The notes below the pieces were generated by a model that was not told where the DNA came from, ran no database searches, and saw only the letters and a program-made list of their open reading frames with translations. This document shows positions 34,028 through 41,716 of a DNA stretch of 64,000 bases, one piece after another. Source of the stretch: Flavobacterium flevense (GTDB lineage: Bacteria; Bacteroidota; Bacteroidia; Flavobacteriales; Flavobacteriaceae). Made by a program: the position numbers and the translations under genes. The stretch covers positions 248,001 through 312,000 of the forward strand of contig NZ_FRCC01000001.1 in the NCBI RefSeq assembly GCF_900142775.1, in the 5' to 3' direction. How positions within the stretch are numbered: the first letter of the stretch is position 1; each line of letters begins with the position of its first letter.

Positions 34028-34381
34028 ATGCTTGCTCATTTTGAAAAGCTGATTAAAAAAGCTTATCCCGCTTTTAATTCAAGAGACATTGACACGGCAC
34101 TTTCAACATTTCATTCAGATGTTCAATGGTCAAAAGCCTTTGAGGGTGGTTATGTGACTGGACACGAAGCAATAAGAAGTTATTGGACCAGACAATGGTC
34201 TGAAATCAATCCAACTGTTGAACCAATCCGGTTTAATCAACGACTAAATGGAACATTCGAAGTAACTGTTCACCAAATTGTTAAAGACTTGCAAGGAAAT
34301 GTAATCTTTGATGGAGAAGTAAAACACATCTATACATTGGAAGACAACTTATTACGAAGAATGGATATTGAAACAGAATAG
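34028..34381 (+). CDS. SnoaL-like / NTF2-fold protein
   Basis: A 117-residue protein of the NTF2-like fold: an N-terminal helix ending YPAFNSRDIDTALSTFHSDVQW, the GHEAIRSYWTRQW helix, and four C-terminal strands (FEVTVHQIVKD, DGEVKHIYTLEDNLLRRMDIE). Such proteins bind or convert small hydrophobic molecules, and many have no known role. It lies in the tail of the cassette array after the truncated site, without a recognisable GTT-box in front, so whether it was a cassette cannot be shown. Confidence 0.8.
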   Translation: MLAHFEKLIKKAYPAFNSRDIDTALSTFHSDVQWSKAFEGGYVTGHEAIRSYWTRQWSEINPTVEPIRFNQRLNGTFEVTVHQIVKDLQGNVIFDGEVKHIYTLEDNLLRRMDIETE

Positions 34382-34627
34382 CAGTAATCAAACTATTTTA
34401 AACTAGGTAAAAACCCGAAATACTAAAAGCCTTTTTTACAAAAGCGGAGTGCTAAATCCCTTACCTTCAAAAAACAGTAAAACCTCTCGATTTCAAATTG
34501 TTACAATTCAAAGCTATAGTACTTATGGTATCTTCTAAACTTGAATATATAACTGATATCGGTAAATTCCTGTGATGTGCTTCATTCTTAAAAACACGAA
34601 AAAAAACACGTGCCTTATAAGATAAAA

Positions 34628-34668
34628 TTGCACGTATGAGAAAAACTCCTTAACTTTGCACGTATAAG
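34628..34668 (+). promoter_or_regulatory. toxin-antitoxin promoter with repeated operator
   Basis: A perfect -7 box TAACTTTG (34651-34658) overlaps the second of two direct repeats, TTGCACGTATGAG (34628-34640) and TTGCACGTATAAG (34656-34668). Binding of the antitoxin complex there would block the promoter, the usual autoregulation of these pairs. Confidence 0.6.
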
Positions 34669-34692
34669 TTTAACCTAAAAAGGTCGTGTATC

Positions 34693-34941
34693 ATGAATAC
34701 TAAGCTGACATTAACAATCGAACAATCTGTAATTAAAAAAGCTAAAGAATATGCCAAAGAAAGAGAGCGTAGTTTATCCGATTTAATTGAAAATTATTTA
34801 AAAGCATTAACAAAGGATAATGATTACAATGATATTGAATTGACTCCTATCGTTAAATCATTAAAGGGATCATTTAATGCTCCAAAAAATATTGATTATA
34901 AAAAAGAGTTAACCAATAGATTATCTGAAAAATATTTATAA
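34693..34941 (+). CDS. antitoxin, DUF6364-like ribbon-helix-helix
   Basis: An 82-residue protein with a ribbon-helix-helix-like start (KLTLTIEQSVIKKAKEYAKERERSLSDLIENYLKAL, residues 4-39) and a flexible acidic to basic tail (residues 45-82) of the kind that wraps a PIN toxin. It ends 3 bp before the toxin start. It should neutralise the toxin and repress the operon through the TTGCACGTAT repeats. Confidence 0.85.
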   Translation: MNTKLTLTIEQSVIKKAKEYAKERERSLSDLIENYLKALTKDNDYNDIELTPIVKSLKGSFNAPKNIDYKKELTNRLSEKYL

Positions 34942-34944
34942 TCT

Positions 34945-35370
34945 ATGACAAAAATTCTAATCGATACGGATGTAATTCTTGATTTCTTTTTTGATCGGGA
35001 ACCATTTTCAGATAACGCAGCAAAAATTTTATCCCTTTGTGAATCAAAAGAAATTATAGGATTTGTCACTCCTGTAATTATAAGCAATGTCTATTATTTA
35101 CTAAGACAAACTGCAAAACATGAAAAAGTAATAGAAAAGTTAAAAATGTTAGTTTCAATTACAGAAATTCTGGTAATTACTAAAGACTCCATCTTACAAG
35201 CATTAAATTCAGAGTTCAAAGATTTTGAAGATGCTTTACAAAACTACTCAGCGGAACTGAATAAAGAAATTGATATTATAATTACACGTAATACTAAAGA
35301 TTACAAAAACAGTTCTTTAGGCGTTATGACACCGGATAATTATCTAAAAATGAGGATTTCCAGCCGTTAA
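34945..35370 (+). CDS. PIN-domain toxin (VapC-like ribonuclease)
   Basis: A 141-residue PIN-domain protein: first acidic residue D7 in ILIDTDVILDFFFDREPF, a central helical part with VTPVIISNVYYLLRQ, and the C-terminal acidic cluster in EFKDFEDALQNYSA and IDIIITRNTKDY, the DxEDALQ and TRNxKD signatures of Bacteroidota PIN toxins. It would cleave tRNA or other RNA when freed from the antitoxin. Full length, no damage. The pair could stabilise the array. Confidence 0.88.
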   Translation: MTKILIDTDVILDFFFDREPFSDNAAKILSLCESKEIIGFVTPVIISNVYYLLRQTAKHEKVIEKLKMLVSITEILVITKDSILQALNSEFKDFEDALQNYSAELNKEIDIIITRNTKDYKNSSLGVMTPDNYLKMRISSR

Positions 35371-35525
35371 CAGCGGTGCCGGACAATTGATACTTTAATG
35401 CAAAAATTAAAGTAGGTTTTATATTTAAGATGATTTGCTTCGCCTGTTCGCTATTGCCGGGGTGACAAATCCGAAAAGAGGGCTTAATTTACTACCAAAT
35501 CAGCTGTAGTAAAGTACGTCAATCA
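35362..35525 (+). other. remnant attC-like palindrome (site 5)
   Basis: Homologous to the right two thirds of site 2: both contain GATGATTTG, CAAATCCGAAAA, AGGGCTTAATTTA and GCTGTAGTA in the same order. Here a 28-bp block (starting CTTCGCCTG, near 35439) is inserted between GATGATTTG and CAAATCCG. The left part has GTTAACAGCGG. The expected GTTAG-type right box is replaced by AAGTACGTCAATC. It overlaps the toxin's last codons. Confidence 0.6.
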
Positions 35526-35652
35526 AGAAAAATCCACCCTAAAATAAAAAAGTTTTCTGCACAAGTAGCTCCTAACCATTTTATTAGAAAACAGCAGCAA
35601 AATTTATTGATTTATACTATCCGTAGCTGTTCGTTTTTTATCTAAATAAAAC

Positions 35653-35660
35653 TATATTTG
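35653..35660 (+). promoter_or_regulatory. -7 promoter box of tRNA-Trp
   Basis: TATATTTG, a perfect TAnnTTTG match 29 bp before the tRNA. Confidence 0.65.
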
Positions 35661-35689
35661 CGCCCTCAAGGCAGTTCGCTGCTTATGCT

Positions 35690-35760
35690 ACGGGCGTAGT
35701 TCAAGGGTAGAATAGCGGTCTCCAAAACCGTTGATGGGGGTTCGAATCCCTCCGCCCGTG
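35690..35760 (+). tRNA. tRNA-Trp (CCA)
   Basis: A 71-nt cloverleaf with acceptor stem ACGGGCG/CGCCCGT, anticodon loop CTCCAAA (anticodon CCA) and the discriminator G73 usual for tryptophan. CCA end not encoded. It marks the right border of the cassette region. Confidence 0.95.
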
Positions 35761-35783
35761 CTACCACAAAATTTCAAAAAAAC

Positions 35784-35813
35784 AAAGCCGCAAGAAACAA
35801 TTCCTGCGGCTTT
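35784..35813 (+). terminator. terminator of tRNA-Trp
   Basis: Perfect 9-bp stem AAAGCCGCA/TGCGGCTTT followed by a run of T. Confidence 0.85.
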
Positions 35814-35862
35814 TTTTTGTGTTTTATTATCCGAAAACGCTATCAATGGTTTTTTTACTAAA

Positions 35863-36028
35863 ATGGTTCTCGATACAAATTTTCTGAAAAAGCTATTCGC
35901 ATTTTCTGAAATTCACTCGAACTGATGGGAAAACTGCAACGTCATTTTATATTGTTCTTTTTAGAATAAAAATTATACCTCGAACTGACGAAAAATTACT
36001 ATCAAAAACTAATTACACCCAACGGGTT
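35863..36028. repeat. partial copy of the MITE-like element
   Basis: The right 50 bases, from CTCGAACTGACG (35979) to CCCAACGGGTT (36028), match the inverted left half of 16179-16365 with about two differences. GGTTCTCGATAC at the left also belongs to the family. The outer left terminal repeat is missing. Its last two bases overlap the stop codon of the next gene. Confidence 0.65.
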
Positions 36029-36839
36029 ATTTATCAAAATCCTTATTTAATTCTTTCATTCCTTCAAAAACAAGTCTGGCTATTTCTATACCTCCTTTAG
36101 TTTGAAAATGGGTATTGTCTTTTTGTCCATTAGGATAAGCTTCATATAATCCTGCCGGGAAATTCATAAAATAGTTTTCTGTAACATAAGACTCCCCTTT
36201 TTTAGTAAAATAATCCATAGATTTTTTATTCAAATCTATAAATTTCACATTCATCTCTTGCGCTATCTCTTTTACGGCTTGATCATACAATCCATGAACA
36301 TTTTGTAATTTTCCATCTACCCAAGGATAATTCCTGGCCACAGGAGTTAAAATAATGGGATGAGCTCCTTTTAATCTGGTTTGGCTTACAAATAATCGTA
36401 AAAATTCTTTATAGCCTTCAACATCTACATATCTTTCTGTTTTATCTACAGCGGCATCATTATGTCCAAATTGCATCAAAACCAAATCATCTTTTTTAAG
36501 ATTTTCATACACCGCTCTCCATCTTCCTTCTTGGAAAAATGTTCTTGTACTGCGACCTCCTCTTGCACGATCATCAACAAAAGCACTATCTGCTTTGATA
36601 ATATTTTTAACTTGTTGCAGACTATCAGAAACTAAAAATCGCTGAAAAACCTGTCCCCAGCCCGTAACCGGATATCTGGTTTTCATATACTCTTTTCCTT
36701 GTTCATAATTATTAGCATAATCAGCCACAGTAGAATCTCCAATTAAGTAAACCGTTACAGTGTTTTTTTTTAAACTGAAAGCCATAATTGTAAGACTAAC
36801 TATAACACAAATTGCAGGAATTATAAATTTTATTTTCAT
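36027..36839 (-). CDS. rhamnogalacturonan acetylesterase (CE12, SGNH)
   Basis: A 270-residue exported SGNH hydrolase with a membrane-spanning signal (residues 5-23). Catalytic Ser in LIGDSTVAD, block II Gly in RGGRSTRTF, block III Asn in MQFGHNDAA, and the Asp/His pair in DNTHFQTKGG. It removes acetyl groups from rhamnogalacturonan I. It ends the large pectin locus at its 3' side and overlaps the border of a repeat. A shorter paralogue lies at 55548-56279. Confidence 0.92.
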   Translation of the reverse strand: MKIKFIIPAICVIVSLTIMAFSLKKNTVTVYLIGDSTVADYANNYEQGKEYMKTRYPVTGWGQVFQRFLVSDSLQQVKNIIKADSAFVDDRARGGRSTRTFFQEGRWRAVYENLKKDDLVLMQFGHNDAAVDKTERYVDVEGYKEFLRLFVSQTRLKGAHPIILTPVARNYPWVDGKLQNVHGLYDQAVKEIAQEMNVKFIDLNKKSMDYFTKKGESYVTENYFMNFPAGLYEAYPNGQKDNTHFQTKGGIEIARLVFEGMKELNKDFDK

Positions 36840-36840
36840 A

Positions 36841-37851
36841 TTATTTGTTAAAAATTTTGATTAAAAAACCATCGATATATTGAATGGTTGGTTCAAACCA
36901 AGGATTAAAGAGGCAAAAAGTATGTGGTGAATTTTCGAATTCATGCACTTCAGAGTAGATTCCGTTTTTGTCCAAAACTTTTCTGTAATCGTCGCGTCCG
37001 GCGTGCATTCTTGCTACGGAGCTATTGATGAATAATGTTGGCGGCGTGCTGGCACTTACATAACTCAATGGCGATGCGGCTTCCCAAAGCTTAGGATTGT
37101 CTTTTTTAGAATAACCAAACCAATAGGTTCCTGCCGAAATGTTTTTGCTGTCATCACCTTCGCCTCCTTCAGGATGCACAAAGGACAAGGTTCCATCAAT
37201 ATCCACTACGGCATTGACTTGAGATTGAGAATCCGAATTGGTCACCACTCCTTCAAAAAGTGGCATATTGCCTGTTGTTCCCATAAATGCTGCCATTTCT
37301 CCACCAGCGGAGAATCCTAAAGCCACAATTTTATTAGGATCTACATGGTATTGACTGGCATTTTTTCGAACCCAACGAATAGCCGCTTTCACATCATAAA
37401 TAGCCGCCGGAAAAAGCGCTTCGGTCGAAAGTCGGTATTCCGGAGTGAAACACACATAACCCAAACTCGCTAACTTTTGCGCCATCGGATGGTGCTGTTC
37501 TCTGCTTCCGGAACGCCAACCTCCACCGTGAATGATGATGATTGCGACTTGTTTTTTCTTTGCATTTTTATCATAAAAAGCGTCTAATTTCATTTTGCGT
37601 TTGCCATAACTGCAATACACAATATTATTTTTTTGCTTTACATTTTCAAAATTCATTTCGGCAACCATCGTGGTATTGGGATGGTATTTCAATGTCTTTT
37701 TAAAAGCACTCGCTGTCGCAAAAGATGTATCTCTTACTTGAGTTAAACCTTTTAAATATTGTGCATTTAGATTTTGAAAGAAAATCACAAAAAACAAAAA
37801 CGATATTGTTTTTAAGTTTTTGTTTATATCATACAATCCTACTTTTTTCAT
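36841..37851 (-). CDS. secreted alpha/beta-hydrolase carbohydrate esterase
   Basis: A 336-residue alpha/beta hydrolase with an N-terminal signal (residues 14-30). Oxyanion motif IIHGGGWRSGSR, nucleophile Ser in GFSAGGEMA, and a C-terminal His in NSPHTFCLF. This is the HGGG/GxSAGG pattern of BD-FAE and acetyl-esterase type enzymes often found in pectin and xylan loci. It starts 1 bp after... the next gene begins immediately (spacing of one base to the CE12 gene), so the two are co-translated. Substrate, acetyl or feruloyl ester, is not decided. Confidence 0.85.
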   Translation of the reverse strand: MKKVGLYDINKNLKTISFLFFVIFFQNLNAQYLKGLTQVRDTSFATASAFKKTLKYHPNTTMVAEMNFENVKQKNNIVYCSYGKRKMKLDAFYDKNAKKKQVAIIIIHGGGWRSGSREQHHPMAQKLASLGYVCFTPEYRLSTEALFPAAIYDVKAAIRWVRKNASQYHVDPNKIVALGFSAGGEMAAFMGTTGNMPLFEGVVTNSDSQSQVNAVVDIDGTLSFVHPEGGEGDDSKNISAGTYWFGYSKKDNPKLWEAASPLSYVSASTPPTLFINSSVARMHAGRDDYRKVLDKNGIYSEVHEFENSPHTFCLFNPWFEPTIQYIDGFLIKIFNK

Positions 37852-37980
37852 TGATCCTTTTTTATTTAATACTTCTTTTGAATGAATTTATAAAAACATT
37901 CCATAAGCCAAAATTCAAACCCACTCATTTGGCTAAAGCCTATTTTTCGATATTAATATTAAAACTATTCATTTTTTTAA

Positions 37981-40449
37981 CTATTTCACCTTAAAACTAT
38001 AGGTTTTTCCGGCAACGGTATTAAAATCATACTCCTTGGTTTCAGGAAGTTTGAATCCTTTTAAATCGGCTTTTTCTGAAATTAATGGTTCTTTGATTGG
38101 GGATATTTGGTAAAAAGGGTTCGTGTTTTCTCCTTTGGCAACAGCCAGCTTAACTTCTCCATCAAGAACAACATCCGAAGCCAGACGCAATCTGCAATTT
38201 CCTCCCAACTCTGATTTTACGGTTAGCTGTTTTAGCTTTCCGTTTTCCCATTCGATATCCATTTCAAAACCTCCTCTGGCTTTTAAACCGCTAACTTTTC
38301 CGTTTTTAAAATCATCCGGTAAGGCTGGAAGTACATAAATTACCCCATCATAACTTTGTAACAACATCTCCGTAATTCCGGCAGTACAACCAAAATTCCC
38401 ATCAATTTGAAAAGGTGGATGCGCATCTAAAAGATTGGGATAGGTTCCGCCAGACTGCCCTTTAGTCTCCATTGGCGCCGGACTTAGCTGGTCTTTTATC
38501 AATTTGAAAGCTCTGTTTCCGTCTAATAAGCGAGCCCACCAATTTACTTTCCAGCCCATAGACCATCCTGTAGAAACATCGCCTCTTGAAATCAAGGTAT
38601 TTTTTGCTGCTTCGACTAATTGCGGTGTTCTGAATGGTGAAATTTGTCCGGATGGAAACAAGCCATACAAGTGAGAAATATGCCTGTGATGATCATTTGG
38701 TTTATCCCAGTCATGCAACCATTCCTGCAATTGCGAAAGTTGACCAATTTGCATTGGAGGCAATCTTTTTAGAGCAACAGCAACCGAATCAGCAAACGAT
38801 TTATCAGTTTCTAAAATTTCAGAAGCATTAACAATATTATTGAAAACATCAAAAACCAACTGATTGTCCATGGTCGTTCCCGCAGAAATCCCTACACTGC
38901 TCTCATACGTATTTTCGGGAGACATTGACGGAGCAACAACCAGCCATTTGTGTTCCGGTTCTTCCTGAAGCACGTCCAGATAAAATTGAGCCGCCCCTTT
39001 TAAAACCTGATAATACTCTTTTAAAAATGCTTTATCGCCAGTGTACAAATAATGTTGCCACAAATGCTGCGTTAACCAGGCACCTCCCATGGGCCAAAGC
39101 CCATAAAAACCGCCATCTACCACTCCAGTCATCCTCCATAAATCGGTATTGTGGTGCATGTTCCAGCCGCGGGCATGGTACATTTCGGAAGCGCTTTCCT
39201 TTCCTGTCTGGGCTAAATCTTTCAGCATACTGAATAATGGCTGGTGCATTTCGCCCAGATTCGTAATTTCGGCTGGCCAATAATTCATCTCGGTATTAAT
39301 ATTTACCGTGTATTTACTGTCCCATGAAGGATTTAATTTATGATTCCAAATTCCCTGAAGATTCGCTGGCTGATTTCCGGGCTGCGAACTCGAAATCAAC
39401 AAATACCTTCCAAACTGGAAATAAAGCCCTACTAATTGCGGATCATAAGAAGTCGCAAATTCTTTAATTCTTACATCAGTAGTTTTATTGGACTGAGGCG
39501 AATCACCCAGATACAAAGAAACTCTGTTAAAATACTTTTGGTAGGCTGCAACGTGTTTTTGGTAAGATTCGGTATAGCTTTTTTTCGAAGCTTTAGCTAA
39601 AATAGCAGACGCTTTTTCAGTTGCATCAACCGAAAGATCCTTATAGTTTTTAAAATTGGTTGCAATCGAAATTCGGATAATAACCTCATCAGCATTGATG
39701 ATGGTAAGTTTATCTGTAGATGCAGTTAATTTTCCTCCTTTTAGAGTACATGCTGCTTCACCCACAAATTTTATTTTCCCTTTTTTATTGTCGGCATCAC
39801 CAGTTGTTCCTTCAAAAAACAGTTGGTTATCCTGCGTTTTAAAGTTGCTAACTAGTTGCGGACTTGTAGCTGACAAAGAAAAACTAATGCTTTTTTTCTT
39901 ATCGGCAGTTAATTTTACTACAATAACATCATCAGCAAAAGAAGCAAAAACTTCTCGTTTATAGTTGATACCTTTAGCCTTATAGCTCACAGACGAAACT
40001 GCTTTTTCTATATCCAAATCCCTTTTATAATCAGAATAATTTTCGTGTCCCGGATATTCAATCCACAAACTTCCTACCGTTTGATACGGCATTCCGTAGT
40101 TTAAATCTTTAGGAGCTTGTCTCGGAAAAGTTTCATTGGCTAAATCCTGAGCTTCTTTATTTTTATTTTCGAAAAGTAATTTTCGTATTTCTTCAATATT
40201 AGAATAGACATTTTTAGGGACATTATTTCCTGGTTCACCAGCCCAAACGGTTTCTTCGTTTAATTGTAGTTCTTCTTTTCCAGGGTTTCCAAAAACCATC
40301 GCACCCAAACGACCGTTTCCTATTGGCAAGGCTTCATTCCAATTAGTAGAGGGTTTGTCATAATGCAATTTTAATTTTTGCTGGGCATTACCCTGAAAAA
40401 ATGTTATCGAAACTACTAAACAACTGGCAATAATTTTAATTCTGTTCAT
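37981..40449 (-). CDS. glycoside hydrolase family 95
   Basis: An 822-residue enzyme with a signal peptide (residues 1-22, ending GNAQ). The N-terminal beta domain opens with LHYDKPSTNWNEALPIGNGRLGAMVFG, and the (alpha/alpha)6 barrel contains WNHKLNPSWDSKYTVNINTEMNYWPAE and the late DAHPPFQIDGNFGCTAGITEML block, all diagnostic for GH95. Known activities are alpha-L-fucosidase and alpha-L-galactosidase. In a pectin locus it would trim RG-I or RG-II side chains. The choice is not visible. Confidence 0.93.
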   Translation of the reverse strand: MNRIKIIASCLVVSITFFQGNAQQKLKLHYDKPSTNWNEALPIGNGRLGAMVFGNPGKEELQLNEETVWAGEPGNNVPKNVYSNIEEIRKLLFENKNKEAQDLANETFPRQAPKDLNYGMPYQTVGSLWIEYPGHENYSDYKRDLDIEKAVSSVSYKAKGINYKREVFASFADDVIVVKLTADKKKSISFSLSATSPQLVSNFKTQDNQLFFEGTTGDADNKKGKIKFVGEAACTLKGGKLTASTDKLTIINADEVIIRISIATNFKNYKDLSVDATEKASAILAKASKKSYTESYQKHVAAYQKYFNRVSLYLGDSPQSNKTTDVRIKEFATSYDPQLVGLYFQFGRYLLISSSQPGNQPANLQGIWNHKLNPSWDSKYTVNINTEMNYWPAEITNLGEMHQPLFSMLKDLAQTGKESASEMYHARGWNMHHNTDLWRMTGVVDGGFYGLWPMGGAWLTQHLWQHYLYTGDKAFLKEYYQVLKGAAQFYLDVLQEEPEHKWLVVAPSMSPENTYESSVGISAGTTMDNQLVFDVFNNIVNASEILETDKSFADSVAVALKRLPPMQIGQLSQLQEWLHDWDKPNDHHRHISHLYGLFPSGQISPFRTPQLVEAAKNTLISRGDVSTGWSMGWKVNWWARLLDGNRAFKLIKDQLSPAPMETKGQSGGTYPNLLDAHPPFQIDGNFGCTAGITEMLLQSYDGVIYVLPALPDDFKNGKVSGLKARGGFEMDIEWENGKLKQLTVKSELGGNCRLRLASDVVLDGEVKLAVAKGENTNPFYQISPIKEPLISEKADLKGFKLPETKEYDFNTVAGKTYSFKVK

Positions 40450-40495
40450 TCTTTATTTTTATTATATAATTTTTATTTATAGTCGAATATCAATC

Positions 40496-41515
40496 TTATA
40501 AAGCTGGTTTCCAATCTTTAAAAATAGCACTTAAAGTATATTGATTAGTAACCTGCTCTAATGTTAATTGATGCGACCAACTCACACGAGAAGCCGCATT
40601 TGCTCCTGAACCAGTCGATAAATATTCTGCATAGAAAGTAGTGGTTTCTGCCTCTGGCTTACTCCAATTGTGCCAACCTTCCGGTTTAATGTGAGCCGCC
40701 ATTTCGCATTTAACAAATACCGTTTTAGCATAATTTCTCCAAGGTCGTCCCAGATAATAACTACTATTCCCTGAGTTTGTAGTCAATTTACAATTCAGAA
40801 ATACCAAACCATAAGGATTTTTTTCGTCTGTACTGGCGGCAGTAAGATAAGCTCCTCCAGTTTTTGCAAAAATTTCACATTGATCAAAAACAGCTGTTGA
40901 AGCTCCAAAAATAAAGTCGGTGGTTCCTTCTATATAACAATTTTTATAGTATTGTCTGCTGGTTGTGCTTCGTGGATAAAGTGTGTCCTGAAAACCCAGA
41001 AATTTACAATTATCAAAAACTATTTTATCGCCATCAACTCTAACAGCTACCGCCTGACCTACCGGTCCGGATGAATTTTCGAAAGTAATATTCTGAGCTT
41101 TAAAACTATTTCCCGTAACAATAAAACTAGCCGATCCTGATGTTCCTATTTCCAGCCCTCCACTGTTTTTCTTAGAAGCATAATCATCGTAAGTAAGAAT
41201 TACCTTCTCCTTGCTTTCCCCTATCAAACTGATATTATTTTTGTTTAAAGGCACTTCCAGTTTTTCTTTATACACTCCATCTTTTATAAAAATTTTAGTT
41301 TCTATTTTTTTCGAAAAAGCAACGGCATCAAGTGCTGCCTGAACCGTGGTAAAATCCCCTGTTCCTTTAGCATCTACAACAATATCATAGCTTACAACTT
41401 CTTCAGGAGTTTCTTCAGTTTGAGTTTCTTTTGGATCATCGTTTGACGAACAGTTTAGAAAAAAAACAGACGCTATTAAAAAATTTAAAATCATTAATTT
41501 ATTTTTATTTATCAT
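40496..41515 (-). CDS. pectinesterase lipoprotein (CE8)
   Basis: A 339-residue CE8 beta-helix anchored as a lipoprotein (MINKNKLMILNFLIASVFFLNCS, lipobox cysteine 22). Landmarks: VDAKGTGDFTTVQAALDA, VGQAVAVRV, LGFQDTLYPRS, GTTDFIFGAS and LGRPWRNYAKTVF. It carries an acidic spacer after the lipobox (TQTEETPEEV). It demethylates homogalacturonan at the cell surface before the lyases act. Second of three CE8 domains in the window. Confidence 0.94.
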   Translation of the reverse strand: MINKNKLMILNFLIASVFFLNCSSNDDPKETQTEETPEEVVSYDIVVDAKGTGDFTTVQAALDAVAFSKKIETKIFIKDGVYKEKLEVPLNKNNISLIGESKEKVILTYDDYASKKNSGGLEIGTSGSASFIVTGNSFKAQNITFENSSGPVGQAVAVRVDGDKIVFDNCKFLGFQDTLYPRSTTSRQYYKNCYIEGTTDFIFGASTAVFDQCEIFAKTGGAYLTAASTDEKNPYGLVFLNCKLTTNSGNSSYYLGRPWRNYAKTVFVKCEMAAHIKPEGWHNWSKPEAETTTFYAEYLSTGSGANAASRVSWSHQLTLEQVTNQYTLSAIFKDWKPAL

Positions 41516-41606
41516 TAGTACTCTCTTTAATTTGTGATTATAATTCGAAAAAAAAGCTTCAATCTATTTACTCACCATTAAGTGAAATAATAATCAATTA
41601 GAACTA

Positions 41607-41704
41607 AGAGCCTGTTTAATTTTGATGAATTTTTAAGAAATTTTCCGCCCTTTAGGGAGGGGAAAAGAAAATTTCTTTTTTTAAAATAAATTTAAACAGG
41701 CTCT
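41607..41704. repeat. intact AGAGCCTGTTTAA hairpin repeat
   Basis: Terminal arms AGAGCCTGTTTAA (41607-41619) and TTAAACAGGCTCT (41692-41704), inner arms AAGAAATTTTC/GAAAATTTCTT and a central CCC/GGG hairpin. The whole 98 bp folds into one nested stem. A diverged copy is at 15402-15520. Confidence 0.65.
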
Positions 41705-41716
41705 AATTTTAATTAT

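Larger units (their letters stand above)
29882..35525 (+). mobile_element. integron-like recombinase and gene-cassette array
   Basis: A tyrosine recombinase gene, a repeat-rich candidate insertion site, four gene units each closed by an attC-like palindrome, then a decayed tail with a half site, three further genes and a remnant palindrome. All genes point the same way. For each of the first four units, the GTT-box at its start and the AAC-box of its own 3' palindrome are perfectly complementary (9, 10, 8 and 9 bp), as required if each unit was once a circle with a complete site. Inferred units: 31029-31717, 31718-32602, 32603-33442 and 33443 onward. Confidence 0.7.

Noticed and set aside
30955..35525. 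CRISPR array
   Set aside because: The repeats are long, diverged palindromes separated by whole genes, with no regularly spaced short identical repeats and no cas genes.
35690..35760. tRNA-Trp as the attachment site of an integrated island
   Set aside because: The accessory DNA lies at the 5' side of the tRNA, and no copy of its 3' end was seen elsewhere in the window.
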